NCBI RefSeq assembly: GCF_001552155.1
Contig: NZ_BCQQ01000022.1
Span: forward strand, 1-64,000
DNA: 64,000 bases
Reading direction: 5' to 3'
Origin: Actinomadura formosensis NBRC 14204
GTDB lineage: Bacteria; Actinomycetota; Actinomycetes; Streptosporangiales; Streptosporangiaceae
This document shows, one piece after another, positions 16,513 through 25,256 of the stretch. Position numbers and translations under genes: made by a program. The notes beneath the pieces were generated by a model. That model did not search any database. It was not told where the DNA came from and saw only the letters and a program-made list of their open reading frames with translations. The stretch's first letter is position 1. Each line of letters starts with the position of its first letter.

Positions 16513-16557
16513 TGTGGCGGGCGGCCACCCTCTCTAGAATATGCGCATGGTATCCAT
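16513..16557 (+). promoter_or_regulatory. Shared-type promoter/operator (site 1), VOC/CoA-transferase unit
   Basis: -35 TTGTGG (16513-16518), 16 bases, -10 TAGAAT (16535-16540), ATGCGC, then the palindrome ATGG-TAT-CCAT (16547-16557). The same order of elements occurs at 29916, 35783 (minus strand) and 36939. The operator covers the expected transcription start. Confidence 0.65.
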
Positions 16558-16603
16558 ATTTGGATGCCCGCGCCGCGTCGCCCCTCGAACACGTGGAGTC
16601 AAC

Positions 16604-17455
16604 ATGCTTCTGTCGCGTCTGGGCTACATCACCCTCACCGTCGCCGATCTCGCCCCCGCGGTCGACCTGTTCGAGACGTGCGGCCAGTTGCAGCTCAACG
16701 GGAGAACGCACGACCGTGCCTTCCTCGGCGGCGCCGGCGAACACCACTGGATCGAGCTTCGCCAGGATCCCTCCCGGCCACCGGGCCTCGCGAAGATGGC
16801 GTTCGAGCTCGATCCCGGCGCCGCGTTCGAGGACGTCGAGAAGGCCCTCGCCGGGGTGGGAGTCGGCTACGAGCGCTCCCGCAGCCTCCGGGAGGACTTC
16901 GTCCAGGAGGCCCTCCGGTTCACCGACATGGACGGCACCGAGGTCGAGGTGTTCAGGGGGATGGCGCGCATCGCGGGCGGTGCCCAGCCGAAGTGGGCGC
17001 GGCTCGAACGCCTCGTGCACGTCGCGGTGTCCGCGTCCGACTTCGACGCCTCGCTGGCCTTCTACACCGAAGTACTCGGGCTGGGCGTCTCCGACTTCAT
17101 CGAGGACACCACCGCCTTCCTGCACGCGTCCGACGGCGCCCATCACTCCCTGGTGCTCCAGCGCCGTCCCGGCGCGCCCCGCTCGGTCGACCACGTCTGC
17201 TTCCAGACCGAGACCTTCGACGACGTCATGCGTGCCAGGGCGGTGGTCCGCCGCGCGGGTCTGGAACTGCGCGACGACCTCATCCGCCACGAGACCTCCG
17301 GGTCCATCGGCTTCTACTTCGAAGGACTTCCGGAAGGACTGGGCATCGAGTTCTGCTTCGAGCACGGGACCGTCGACCCGGCCACCCACCGCCCGAGGAC
17401 GTTCGTCCGGAGCCTGCAGGCCAAGGACGTCTACGAACCGCCGGCAGGGTTCTGA
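16604..17455 (+). CDS. Two-domain VOC protein, extradiol-dioxygenase-like
   Basis: 283 residues with two vicinal-oxygen-chelate domains, about 1-125 and 138-283. The second begins LERLVHVAVSASDFDASLAF and has DGAHHSLVLQ, DHVCFQTETFDDVM and GFYFEGLPEGLGIEFCFEHG. The arrangement and length recall type I extradiol ring-cleavage dioxygenases, whose metal ligands are two His and one Glu of the C-terminal domain; H139, H202 or H217 and E276 are candidates. A glyoxalase or isomerase role is possible instead. Start: ATG at 16604 with GGAG six bases upstream. The CoA-transferase gene follows without a gap. Confidence 0.8.
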   Translation: MLLSRLGYITLTVADLAPAVDLFETCGQLQLNGRTHDRAFLGGAGEHHWIELRQDPSRPPGLAKMAFELDPGAAFEDVEKALAGVGVGYERSRSLREDFVQEALRFTDMDGTEVEVFRGMARIAGGAQPKWARLERLVHVAVSASDFDASLAFYTEVLGLGVSDFIEDTTAFLHASDGAHHSLVLQRRPGAPRSVDHVCFQTETFDDVMRARAVVRRAGLELRDDLIRHETSGSIGFYFEGLPEGLGIEFCFEHGTVDPATHRPRTFVRSLQAKDVYEPPAGF

Positions 17456-18721
17456 GTGGACGGCGAACGCGAGGCCGCGCCCGCCGCCGCACCGGCCGAG
17501 GCGGCCTGCGAGAACGCGCGGGGGCCGCTGCACGGTGTCCGCGTGCTGGATCTGACCGGCACCATGTCCGGGCCCTTCTGCACGCTCCTGCTCGCCCAGC
17601 TCGGCGCCCGGATCGACAAGATCGAACCCCCCACCGGTGACGTCGTGCGGCACCTCACCCCCGGCAGGACCCCCGCCATGTCGCCGATCTTCCTCGCGCT
17701 CAACGCGGGGAAGCGGTCCATCGTCCTCGACCTCGCGAGGGAGCCCGACCGCGAGCTCCTCATGAGTTCGCTGCCCGAATACGACGTGGTCGTCCACAAC
17801 ATGCGCCCGCGGGCGGCGGCGCGGCTCGGGCTCACGGCGGAGAAGCTCGCCGCGGCCGGGTCCGAAGCCCTGCTGTGCGAGCTGGTGGGATTCGGGCCAG
17901 GCCCCTACGAGGACCGGCCCGCCTACGATGACACGATCCAGGCCGAGTCCGGCATGGCATGGGTGCAGGGCAACGGCGGGGAACCCGCCTACGTCCGCAC
18001 GGCGGTGGCCGACAAGACCGCGGGCATGTACGCGGCGCTCGCGATCTGCGCGGAGCTGGCGTCCCGGGCGGCCGGCGGGCCGCGGCGCTCGGTCAAGATC
18101 CCCATGTTCGAGACCATGGTGGCCTTCACCGCCGTCGAGCAGATGGGCGGTCTCACCTACGAGCCCGCCAACGGCCCCGCTCTCTATCCGAGGACCGCGT
18201 CACCGCACCGCAAGCCCTTTCCCACCCGTGACGGCCACGTCAGCCTGATGCTCTACACCGACCGGCACTGGGCGGCCTTCCTGAGCCGGATCGGCCGGTA
18301 CGACCTCGTCGACGAGCCCGCGTTCGCCACGCTCGCCGGGCGTACGGCGAACATCGACGAGGTCTATGCACTCGTGGCCGCCGAACTGCTCCAGAGGACC
18401 ACGGCGGAGTGGCTCGACATCCTTGAGGAGATAGACGTCCCTCACGCGCGCGTCCGCTCGCTGCCTGATCTGCTCACCGACCGCCACCTCGCCGCCGCCG
18501 CGCTGTTCCACGAGGTGGAGCACCCGACCGAAGGGACGGTCCGGTCCGTGCGCGCCCCCTTCCTGTTCGACGGCCGGCGACCCGCGGACCTGGCCCCGGC
18601 GCGAGCGCTCGGCCAGGACTCCGCCGGCTTCAGGCGGGCCGGGCGGGGACGGACCGCGACGCAGCGGACGTCGCCGCCGGCCGAAGCGTCCCTCGGCTCC
18701 ACCCCGCCCGATGAAGGGTGA
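17456..18721 (+). CDS. CaiB/BaiF family III CoA-transferase
   Basis: 421 residues. The N-terminus has the family opening GVRVLDLTGTMSGPFCTLLL followed by GARIDKIEPPTGD. The nucleophilic aspartate is expected in VADKTAGMYAAL. Such enzymes move CoA between carboxylic acids and start the degradation of compounds as CoA thioesters. The GTG start directly follows the TGA of the VOC gene, so the two form one unit under the shared-type promoter at 16513. The last 35 residues are low-complexity. The acid it activates is unknown; it provides substrate for the acyl-CoA dehydrogenase and enoyl-CoA hydratase elsewhere in the island (inference). Confidence 0.9.
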   Translation: MDGEREAAPAAAPAEAACENARGPLHGVRVLDLTGTMSGPFCTLLLAQLGARIDKIEPPTGDVVRHLTPGRTPAMSPIFLALNAGKRSIVLDLAREPDRELLMSSLPEYDVVVHNMRPRAAARLGLTAEKLAAAGSEALLCELVGFGPGPYEDRPAYDDTIQAESGMAWVQGNGGEPAYVRTAVADKTAGMYAALAICAELASRAAGGPRRSVKIPMFETMVAFTAVEQMGGLTYEPANGPALYPRTASPHRKPFPTRDGHVSLMLYTDRHWAAFLSRIGRYDLVDEPAFATLAGRTANIDEVYALVAAELLQRTTAEWLDILEEIDVPHARVRSLPDLLTDRHLAAAALFHEVEHPTEGTVRSVRAPFLFDGRRPADLAPARALGQDSAGFRRAGRGRTATQRTSPPAEASLGSTPPDEG

Positions 18722-18860
18722 TCGGAGTGCCGCCCTCCCCGTTCGGCCGGCGCCGCCGCCGGACGGGGAACCTCCGCATCCGTTGCGGCAGGGCACGGAT
18801 CACGCTTCGACCGAGGGCTGCGAATCCTGGCTCGGATGTATTGCTCGTCACACCACGGGG

Positions 18861-18890
18861 TTGTACTGTCTATCGCATGAACAGTCCTAA
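18861..18890 (+). promoter_or_regulatory. Possible promoter with imperfect palindrome before the SDR gene
   Basis: TTGTAC (18861-18866) could be a -35, with TCCTAA at 18885-18890 as a weak -10. Between them CTGTCTAT-CGC-ATGAACAG is a palindrome with two mismatched positions in eight. The region is clearly AT-richer than its surroundings. Confidence 0.35.
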
Positions 18891-18944
18891 CATAGGCATA
18901 TTTACCCGCTTTTAGCGGGGGTGCCCCGGCAGAAGGGAAGCACG

Positions 18945-19751
18945 ATGACGTCAACCCGACCCCACGACCCCTCGGAGGAGCAATTGAGCTCGCGGAACGG
19001 CGCCGGCCGCCTGGACGGTCGAGTCGCGATCGTCTCCGGAGGCGCGGGCGGGATCGGCCAAGGCGTGGCCGGGCTCTTCGTGGCGGAAGGCGCCTCCGTC
19101 ATGGTGTGCGACCTGCCCGAGTCCGAGGGCAAGGCCGTCGCCCAGTCCCTGGGGCCCGCCGCCGGGTACACGGCGCTCGATGTACGCGACCCCCGGCAGT
19201 GGCGGAACGCCGTCGAGGCGTGCACCGCTCAGTTCGGCGCCGAACCCGACATCCTCGTCCAGACGGCGGGGATCATGGTTTTCGGTCCCGTCGACACGGG
19301 CGACCCCGAGCAGTTCCGGACCGCTTTCGAGGTCAATGTCATGGGAACCCTGAACGGCATCCAGGCGGTCGCACCCGGCATGCGGCGGGGAGGCCGGGGC
19401 GCCATCGTGGTGGTCACGTCCATGGCGGGTGTGACCTTCGCCTGCAAGGCCATGGGCCCCTACGCCGCCAGCAAGGCCGCGGCGTCCTCGCTGGTGCGAA
19501 CGGCGGCCCTCGACTTCGCCGGCACCGGCATCCGGGTGAACTCCATCGTGCCGGGCCAGATCGACACGCCCATGTCGCGAGCGGCCGGCGTGACGGCCGA
19601 GTTCTTCGAGCAGATGCCCATTCCCCGCATCGGGCAGCCGCGCGACATCGCGAACGCGGCCCTGTATCTCTCCTCGGACGAGAGCTCCTGGGTGACCGGC
19701 ACGGATCTGCTCGTCGACGGCGGCATGGAGGCCGGGCCCGTCCTGGGGTGA
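18945..19751 (+). CDS. Short-chain dehydrogenase/reductase (SDR)
   Basis: 268 residues of classical SDR type. The cofactor-binding GGAGGIGQG is near residue 32, VCDLPESEGK follows beta-2, and the catalytic serine and Tyr-x3-Lys are in VVTSMAG and YAASKAA. The C-terminus carries WVTGTDLLVDGGM. Aspartate at the end of beta-2 suggests NAD rather than NADP. ATG at 18945 has AAGGGA upstream; an upstream start at 18921 would add eight residues. Probably oxidises an alcohol made by the island's oxygenases. An isochorismatase-fold gene follows 72 bases later in the same direction. Confidence 0.9.
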   Translation: MTSTRPHDPSEEQLSSRNGAGRLDGRVAIVSGGAGGIGQGVAGLFVAEGASVMVCDLPESEGKAVAQSLGPAAGYTALDVRDPRQWRNAVEACTAQFGAEPDILVQTAGIMVFGPVDTGDPEQFRTAFEVNVMGTLNGIQAVAPGMRRGGRGAIVVVTSMAGVTFACKAMGPYAASKAAASSLVRTAALDFAGTGIRVNSIVPGQIDTPMSRAAGVTAEFFEQMPIPRIGQPRDIANAALYLSSDESSWVTGTDLLVDGGMEAGPVLG

Positions 19752-19823
19752 GCACCGCTCCCGCCGCACGGTCGTGACGAACCCGCCGCAGACATCGACC
19801 CCCGACAACATGAGGAAGCACAC

Positions 19824-20384
19824 ATGAGTGACCAGGCTCTGCTCGTCATGGACTTTCAACCCGCCGTCCTCCAGGCCGTCGGAGGTGATGAGAGCCCTGC
19901 CCTCGCGGCGGCCGTCTCAGCCGTCGAGGCCGCCCGCCGGGCGCAGGTTCCCGTCATCTTCGTCCGGGTCGCCTTCCGCTCGGGCTACCCGGAGGTGAAC
20001 CCCTCCAACAAGGGCCTGTCTCCCCTTTCCGGGTACGGCGACCTCTTCGTCGAGACCGAACCGACCACCCAGGTGCACTCGGCCCTCGGCGGCGACGCCG
20101 GGGACATCATCGTGACCAAGCGTCGCATCAGCGCGTTCGCCGGCACCGACCTCGGCTCGATCCTCACCGGGCTCGGCGTCTCCCGCCTCGTTCTCGCCGG
20201 CGTCGTCACCAGCGGTGTCGTGCTGTCGACCGTCCGCCACGCCGGCGACGCCGACTTCGAGATCACCGTTCTGTCCGACGCGTGCGCCGACACCGACGAC
20301 GAGGTCCACCAGGTCCTCATGGAAAAGGTCTTCCCCGGCCAGGCCGATGTCGTATCGACCAAGGAGTGGGCCGCCTCCCTCTGA
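19824..20384 (+). CDS. Isochorismatase-fold hydrolase lacking the usual cysteine
   Basis: 186 residues with the isochorismatase/cysteine hydrolase fold: Asp10 in LLVMDFQPAV and the lysine in IIVTKRRISAF. The position that carries the nucleophilic cysteine in amidohydrolases of this fold (GVxTxxCV) is valine here (GVVTSGVVLST, V132), as in isochorismatase-like members that need no cysteine. It is therefore unlikely to be a simple amidase; vinyl-ether hydrolysis or a non-enzymatic role is possible. ATG at 19824 follows GAGGAAGCACAC. A strong terminator ends the unit. Confidence 0.85.
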   Translation: MSDQALLVMDFQPAVLQAVGGDESPALAAAVSAVEAARRAQVPVIFVRVAFRSGYPEVNPSNKGLSPLSGYGDLFVETEPTTQVHSALGGDAGDIIVTKRRISAFAGTDLGSILTGLGVSRLVLAGVVTSGVVLSTVRHAGDADFEITVLSDACADTDDEVHQVLMEKVFPGQADVVSTKEWAASL

Positions 20385-20402
20385 CCACGAACCGCAGCGG
20401 CG

Positions 20403-20427
20403 GGGCCCGGCCTCTTCGGCCGGGCCC
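20403..20427 (+). terminator. Hairpin terminator after the SDR/isochorismatase unit
   Basis: Perfect 10-bp stem GGGCCCGGCC/GGCCGGGCCC with a TCTTC loop, followed by TT, 18 bases beyond the stop. Confidence 0.8.
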
Positions 20428-20444
20428 TTCACATGCCGTCCGCC

Positions 20445-20468
20445 GAGTCGGCGAGGATCGAACCCCCG
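20445..20468 (-). other. tRNA 3'-end-like fragment
   Basis: On the minus strand CGGGG-GTTCGAT-CCTCG forms a T-arm (5-bp stem with one G-T pair, 7-base loop with TTCGAT), followed by GCCGACTC like the 3' side of an acceptor stem. No anticodon arm or matching 5' acceptor strand is found, so it is not a complete tRNA. It could be an integration scar or coincidence. Confidence 0.2.
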
Positions 20469-20514
20469 CACCCCGTGCGTGGGCCCTTCGAGTGCCGCGC
20501 GGGTCGAACCGGCT

Positions 20515-21648
20515 TCAGATGCGGAACGCGAGGAGTTTCGAGCCGGGCACCGAAACGTAAGCCTCACTGCCCGCCGCGGGGAGGTCGCGATCCACACTCC
20601 ACACGCGCTGCTTCAACGGCCCCACGGACAGATCGGCCTCGGTGTGCGTACCGACGAACACCGAGGCGGCCACTGAGGCGAGCCAGGTGTTGGGAGAATC
20701 CGCCGGTGCCTCAGGCGCCACCGTGGCGCTTTCCGGACGCCAGATCAGCACCAGCTCGTCACCGACCGCCAGAGCGCGATCCCGATCGGTCGCCGACACC
20801 TTCCCGAGAGGCGTGTCCGCGATCACCTGCCCGTCGCCGTCCACCGACAGGACGGTGCCGGGGATCTTGTTCGCGGTGCCGATGAACGTCGCGACCTCCA
20901 GGGAGGCCGGCCGCGTGTACACGTCCCGAGGCGAGCCGAGCTGCCGGATCCTGCCACCGCCGAGGACCGCGATCCGGTCGGCCATCGCCATGGCCTCGCC
21001 CTGGTCGTGCGTCACGTACACGGCCGCGAATCCGATCTCCCGCTGCATCTCCAGCAGCTCGAACCGCAGTTCGTCCCGGACCCTCGCGTCGACGTTCGAC
21101 AACGGCTCGTCGAAGAGGACGAGTTCGTCGTTGGTGACCAGGGCCCTGGCCAAGGCGACGCGTTGCTGCTGCCCCCCGCTTATCTGGGACGGGTAGGAGT
21201 TCCTGAGATCCCCGATGCCGATCCGCTCGAGAGCACGCGCCACCCGCCCGGGTATGTCATGCCTGGCGACCTTGCGGTGGCGCAGCGGGAACGCGATGTT
21301 GTCGTAGACGGTCATGTGCGGCCACAGCGCGTACGACTGGAAGACCATGCTGAGGTTCCGTCGTTCCGGTGGGACGAAGACCCGCGATCGGCCCGAGAAG
21401 TAGGTCCTGCCGCGCATCCGGATCTCCCCGCCATCGGGCTCTTCGAGACCCGCGAGGCAGCGCAGCAGCGTCGTCTTGCCGCAGCCGCTGGGCCCGAGCA
21501 GGACGACGAACTCCCCCTGGGCGATCTTCAGCGACACCCCGTCCATCGCGGGCACGGTCTGACCGTCTCGCCGTGTGAACGACTTGTGCAGGTCCTCGAT
21601 CTCCACCAGGAGGTCCGGGGAAGGCCGCGCGGGGGTCACCTTGCTCAC
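20515..21648 (-). CDS. ABC transporter ATPase with TOBE domain (Fbp/Pot type)
   Basis: 377 residues. The ATPase domain (about 10-245) has Walker A GPSGCGKTT, signature QISGGQQQRVALARAL and Walker B ELVLFDEPLSNVD, with VTHDQGEA as the switch histidine region. A C-terminal TOBE domain (about 280-377) is typical of importers for ferric iron, thiamine, polyamines or phosphonates. The GTG at 21648 overlaps the TGA of the permease gene (GTGA), so translation is coupled. It energises the permease encoded upstream, together with the lipoprotein at 23520. Confidence 0.95.
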   Translation of the reverse strand: MSKVTPARPSPDLLVEIEDLHKSFTRRDGQTVPAMDGVSLKIAQGEFVVLLGPSGCGKTTLLRCLAGLEEPDGGEIRMRGRTYFSGRSRVFVPPERRNLSMVFQSYALWPHMTVYDNIAFPLRHRKVARHDIPGRVARALERIGIGDLRNSYPSQISGGQQQRVALARALVTNDELVLFDEPLSNVDARVRDELRFELLEMQREIGFAAVYVTHDQGEAMAMADRIAVLGGGRIRQLGSPRDVYTRPASLEVATFIGTANKIPGTVLSVDGDGQVIADTPLGKVSATDRDRALAVGDELVLIWRPESATVAPEAPADSPNTWLASVAASVFVGTHTEADLSVGPLKQRVWSVDRDLPAAGSEAYVSVPGSKLLAFRI

Positions 21649-23387
21649 TTGTTCCTCGCTGTCCTGACTCGGCGTTCGGAGCGGCCGGAGAGCCGCCTGC
21701 CCAGGCCGGTTCCGATCAGGACGCACAAGGTCGTGATCAGGACGAGCATCAGGGCCATGGCGGCGAGATCGGCGAACTCTCCCTTGTTGTAGGTGTCGAG
21801 GAGCTGGAATCCGACGACGGGTTGCCGGCTGGAGGCGAGCATCGAGGCGACCTCCATGTCGCCGGTGATGTTGACGAAGACCAGCGTCCAGCCGGCGACG
21901 AGTCCGGGAGCCATGAGCGGAAGCTGGACGCGGCCGAAGATCCGGCCGTCTCCGGCGCCCGACACCGACGCCGCCTCGACCATGTCGTCGCTCACCTGGG
22001 CCGCCGCGGCGTCGGAGACGATCGACGCCTGGGGGATGGACGTGGCCATGTAGGCGACGACGAACAGGACGAACGTGCCCTGCAACTCGAAGGGTGGCCC
22101 CGAGTACGCCAGGATCATGCCGACGATCACGATGAAGCCCGAGACCACGATCGGCAGCCGGATGGCCGCCTCCAGCAGGCGTGTGACCACGCCGCCGTCG
22201 CGGCGGACGTGCACCGCCATCAGCGCGGCGAACAGGATGATGCCCGTGCCGGCCACGGCACCCAGCAGCAGGCTGTTGCCGAAGGCCGAAACGGTCAGTT
22301 CGTCCTCCCAGACCCGCCGGAAGGAGTCGAATCCGAGGTCGCCCCAATGGATGTTCGGGGTCCAGAATCCGTTGAGCGCGGTGATCAGCAGCCCCAGCAC
22401 CGGCAGGATGCCGGAGACGACGAGGAAGCCGGCGATGAAGGCGCGGGCCGGCCATCGCAGCCGTCCGAGGCGCACCGTGCTCGCGTGCGCCCCGCGACCA
22501 CCGGCCTGGACGAACATCCCGCTCTTCATGATGCGCACCTGGAGAGCCCAGGCGCCTCCGACGATCACCAGGATGAACAGGCTCAACGAGACGGCCAGGT
22601 CGGTCCGCGGCGGATAGGTGAAGTTGATGAGGCGGACGATCCGGACCGTCAGGACGTCGATGCCGGCCGGTGTGCCGATGATGAGCGGGATGGAGAACAT
22701 CGCGAACCCGAACCAGACGACGATGACCGACGCCGCGGCGATGCTCGGCTTGAGGCCGGGGAGCGTGATGCGCCAGAACGTGCCGGCGGAGCCGGCGCCG
22801 GCGACACGGGCCTGCTCTTCGAGGTCTCCGGGCATGTTGCGCAGTCCGGCGGAGACGAACAGGAAGACGTACGGCACGAGCACGACGAAGTAGCAGAAGA
22901 TCATGCCGTGGATCGAGAAGATGTTCAGGGGGCCGGTCTCGATCTCGATGCCGGCCAGGCCCAGAAGGTCTCGAAGCCACACGTTCAGCAGGCCCGCGCG
23001 CGGGGAGAGCAGCAGCGTCCAGCCGATGGCCATGGCGATCGAGGGAAGCAGGAACGGCAGCAGCGGAACGATGCCGGTGATGCCCCGGATCCGGGCGTCG
23101 GTTCGCTCGTTGAGCCAGGCCAGCAACGAGCCGATGACGACCGCGCATGCCCCCGCGACAGCGACGATGAGCGTGGAGTCGCGGACCAGCTCGCCGACGC
23201 CCGGCGCGGTGAACGCCCGTTCGACCGGATCGACGCTGGGCGCGCCGTCCACCCAGAACAGGCGCCACACGACCCGCACGAAGGGATAGGCGACCACCAC
23301 CGCGACCACGGTGATGACGGCCAGCGAAGCGATCTTGAACGGGGTGGGCCGGCGCGTCGCGCGCGTTCTCGATGCGGCTGCGTTCAT
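21645..23387 (-). CDS. ABC transporter permease, double-length FbpB type
   Basis: 580 residues with about 12 membrane helices in two homologous halves, as in FbpB/ThiP permeases. Each half carries the EAA loop that contacts the ATPase: EEQARVAGAGSAGTFWRITL in the first and VEAASVSGAGDGRIFGRVQL in the second. It forms the channel of an importer with the ATPase (GTGA overlap downstream) and the binding lipoprotein encoded 132 bases upstream. The substrate is not predictable; this subfamily imports iron, thiamine, 2-aminoethylphosphonate and organic anions. Confidence 0.93.
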   Translation of the reverse strand: MNAAASRTRATRRPTPFKIASLAVITVVAVVVAYPFVRVVWRLFWVDGAPSVDPVERAFTAPGVGELVRDSTLIVAVAGACAVVIGSLLAWLNERTDARIRGITGIVPLLPFLLPSIAMAIGWTLLLSPRAGLLNVWLRDLLGLAGIEIETGPLNIFSIHGMIFCYFVVLVPYVFLFVSAGLRNMPGDLEEQARVAGAGSAGTFWRITLPGLKPSIAAASVIVVWFGFAMFSIPLIIGTPAGIDVLTVRIVRLINFTYPPRTDLAVSLSLFILVIVGGAWALQVRIMKSGMFVQAGGRGAHASTVRLGRLRWPARAFIAGFLVVSGILPVLGLLITALNGFWTPNIHWGDLGFDSFRRVWEDELTVSAFGNSLLLGAVAGTGIILFAALMAVHVRRDGGVVTRLLEAAIRLPIVVSGFIVIVGMILAYSGPPFELQGTFVLFVVAYMATSIPQASIVSDAAAAQVSDDMVEAASVSGAGDGRIFGRVQLPLMAPGLVAGWTLVFVNITGDMEVASMLASSRQPVVGFQLLDTYNKGEFADLAAMALMLVLITTLCVLIGTGLGRRLSGRSERRVRTARNK

Positions 23388-23519
23388 GTGGGGCTCTCTC
23401 GGAGGCTCGTCGGCCGGTGCGGGCGGCTGGGCGGCGGCCGGGCGAGAACGCCCGCCGGGCCGGAACGCCCGAGCGTTCCCGCCCGCTGCCGTTGGAACCC
23501 GTGCGAGGGCGGACGGCGC

Positions 23520-24566
23520 TCAGCCGGTGCCGAGTGCCGCGCCGACCTTGGCGGCCGTCTCCTCGGTCACCGTGGCCGGCTGCTTGTACTTCTCTCCCAG
23601 CTTGACGCCCTGGTCGAACGGCCCCGCCGTGTAGAGTTCCTCGACTCCGTTGACCGCTTCGCTACCGGACTTCGACAGCAGGTAGCTCAGGAAGAGGCGG
23701 GCGGCATTGGGGTTCGGGGCTTGGGCGCTCAATCCGGCGCACAGCGGGGCGCCTGTGGTGTCCTCGGGAAGGTTGAAGGCAAGGGGCGCCCCCTTCTTGG
23801 CGCCGGCCCCGGTCACCTGACCGGCGGTCGGAATGAGGATGGCGCCCTCACCGGCCGCGAGAGCCGCCACGGCCTGGCCGGTGTCGGGGTAGAAGCGTGC
23901 AGCCTGGGCGCCGAGGTCGCGCAGGAACCGCTCGCCGCGGCTCTCCAGGAGGAAGTCGTACACCTGGACGCGCGTCGCCGACCCCTTCGGGCTGGTCATG
24001 AGGATCCTGCCTTTCCACCTGGGATCGAGCAGGTCGTCCCACGTGGTCGGTGCTTCGGCCTTGTTGATCTCGTCCGTGTTGTACCCGATGCCGTAGGGAG
24101 CCGTCTGGATCGACGGCACCGCTCCACCGTCGAGCTTGAAGTTCTCTGGGTACTTCTCGTAGCCGGGCACGTTCGCCTTGTTCATGGCCACGACGATGCC
24201 CTTGCCGACCTGGGCTCTGACGAAGGAGCAGTCCGCGCTGACCAGGATGTCGGCCCGCACGGCACGGGCTTCGGCCTCCGAAGCGAACCTGGTGTTGATG
24301 GAGGAGCTGGCGATCTTCTCGATGGTCACCGGCAGGCCGATGGCCTTGGCATAGCCGTCGCTGAGGCGCTTGTTGAGGACCTCTTCGAGGTTCGAGTAGA
24401 CGTAGACCGCCTTCTCGTCGACGGCCTTGTCGAACAACGCGGCTTGGTCGGGGTCCCGGGGACGTTTGGCGTCCTCGGCCGCGCCGCCTCCGCAGCCGAC
24501 CAGCAGCGCTCCGGTGACGGCCAGGGTGAGCGCCGTCGCAGCGGCACGACGGATCAGTGAGGTCAT
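23520..24566 (-). CDS. ABC transporter substrate-binding lipoprotein
   Basis: 348 residues. A lipoprotein signal (TALTLAVTGALLVGC) has a lipobox with Cys25, so the mature protein is anchored outside the membrane. The body fits the FbpA-like cluster of extracellular solute-binding proteins (VYVYSNLEE, VRADILVSADCSF, YGIGYNT, WDDLLDPRWKGRI). The last motif is typical of iron/phosphonate/organic-anion binders. It delivers its ligand to the permease encoded downstream. Upstream is a good promoter (24607-24635) containing a perfect palindrome. Location inside the island suggests it imports the island's substrate (inference). Confidence 0.92.
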   Translation of the reverse strand: MTSLIRRAAATALTLAVTGALLVGCGGGAAEDAKRPRDPDQAALFDKAVDEKAVYVYSNLEEVLNKRLSDGYAKAIGLPVTIEKIASSSINTRFASEAEARAVRADILVSADCSFVRAQVGKGIVVAMNKANVPGYEKYPENFKLDGGAVPSIQTAPYGIGYNTDEINKAEAPTTWDDLLDPRWKGRILMTSPKGSATRVQVYDFLLESRGERFLRDLGAQAARFYPDTGQAVAALAAGEGAILIPTAGQVTGAGAKKGAPLAFNLPEDTTGAPLCAGLSAQAPNPNAARLFLSYLLSKSGSEAVNGVEELYTAGPFDQGVKLGEKYKQPATVTEETAAKVGAALGTG

Positions 24567-24606
24567 GGGGGGCTCCTGCGGGTGAGACGGAGGTCACCGA
24601 CACTTC

Positions 24607-24635
24607 ATTCTGCTTATTCTAATCATGATTGTCAA
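24607..24635 (-). promoter_or_regulatory. Promoter of the ABC importer operon with inner palindrome
   Basis: On the minus strand TTGACA (24635-24630), 17 bases, CAGAAT (24612-24607). The spacer contains the perfect 10-bp palindrome AATCATGATT (24621-24630), placed where a repressor would block RNA polymerase. The start codon is 40 bases downstream. Confidence 0.55.
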
Positions 24636-24785
24636 CTATTGGGTGACAACCTGCCGGCTTCTCACGACCGAGGGGGACGATGCCCCCTACCCCCTGACGG
24701 CAACGCCCGGCTTCATGAGGCGACCCCCAAGCCCGGCGGAGTGCGGCCAGCCGCCGCTTGACGAACAACGAATTAAAAGTGACTA

Positions 24786-25256
24786 TCATCCGCCCTGATG
24801 CGGCTGCTTCATGCCCGGTGCCACGCCGGGGTAGTACTTTGCGAGCCCCGGACGCTCGATGGTGGAGTTGCAGCCCTCGATGAGGATGCCGAGCGTGCTC
24901 GCGAAGAACGCCGCCCGGGAGTCGGGTTCGGTGGGCCCGCCCCGGTGCAGCCAGTCGCACGCGGCGAGCCGCTCGCGCTCCTTGGACAGGTCCTCGGTCC
25001 AGTAGCCCATGTGGTGGAACGCCGTGCCCTTGGCCGGCTCGTTGGGTGTGCCCGGCACTCGTTCGAACAGTTCGAGCGCGCATGGCCCGGCAGTGGCGAA
25101 GGTCAGGCGGGTCTTGAGGGTGTAGGGCCGGCCGTTCTGGTCGACCGACTCTCCGACGTAGTGCTTCACCGGGAGCCAGTCGAGGTTGAGGGCGGCGCCG
25201 AACCGCTCCATTCCCTCTTCGAGGTTGTCGAGGGCGAAGGCGATGTGCCAGATCAA
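24786..25256 (-). CDS. VOC-family protein (downstream gene of the pair)
   Basis: 156 residues, one VOC-type unit: IWHIAFALDNLEEGMERFGA at the start, GPCALELFERVPGTPNEPAK in the middle and FHHMGYWTEDLSKERERL as the second metal-site strand. Start: TTG at 25256 overlaps the TGA of the preceding VOC gene (TTGA) and has GGAGG six bases upstream; no ATG or GTG fits. It resembles its neighbour (25253-25738) in order of motifs (HHxGYW, GxPN, RPGL..(Y/F)YP), so the pair probably arose by duplication and may form a heteromer. Reaction unknown; isomerase, lyase or ligand binding are possible. Confidence 0.82.
   Translation of the reverse strand: MIWHIAFALDNLEEGMERFGAALNLDWLPVKHYVGESVDQNGRPYTLKTRLTFATAGPCALELFERVPGTPNEPAKGTAFHHMGYWTEDLSKERERLAACDWLHRGGPTEPDSRAAFFASTLGILIEGCNSTIERPGLAKYYPGVAPGMKQPHQGG

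Noticed and set aside
20445-20468. A functional tRNA gene
   Set aside because: Only a T-arm-like piece is present; no anticodon arm, D-arm or matching acceptor strand.
21822-24560. Open reading of 912 codons opposite the ABC permease and binding-protein genes
   Set aside because: Very rich in Asp, Arg and Gly, spans two real minus-strand genes and has no recognisable domain.
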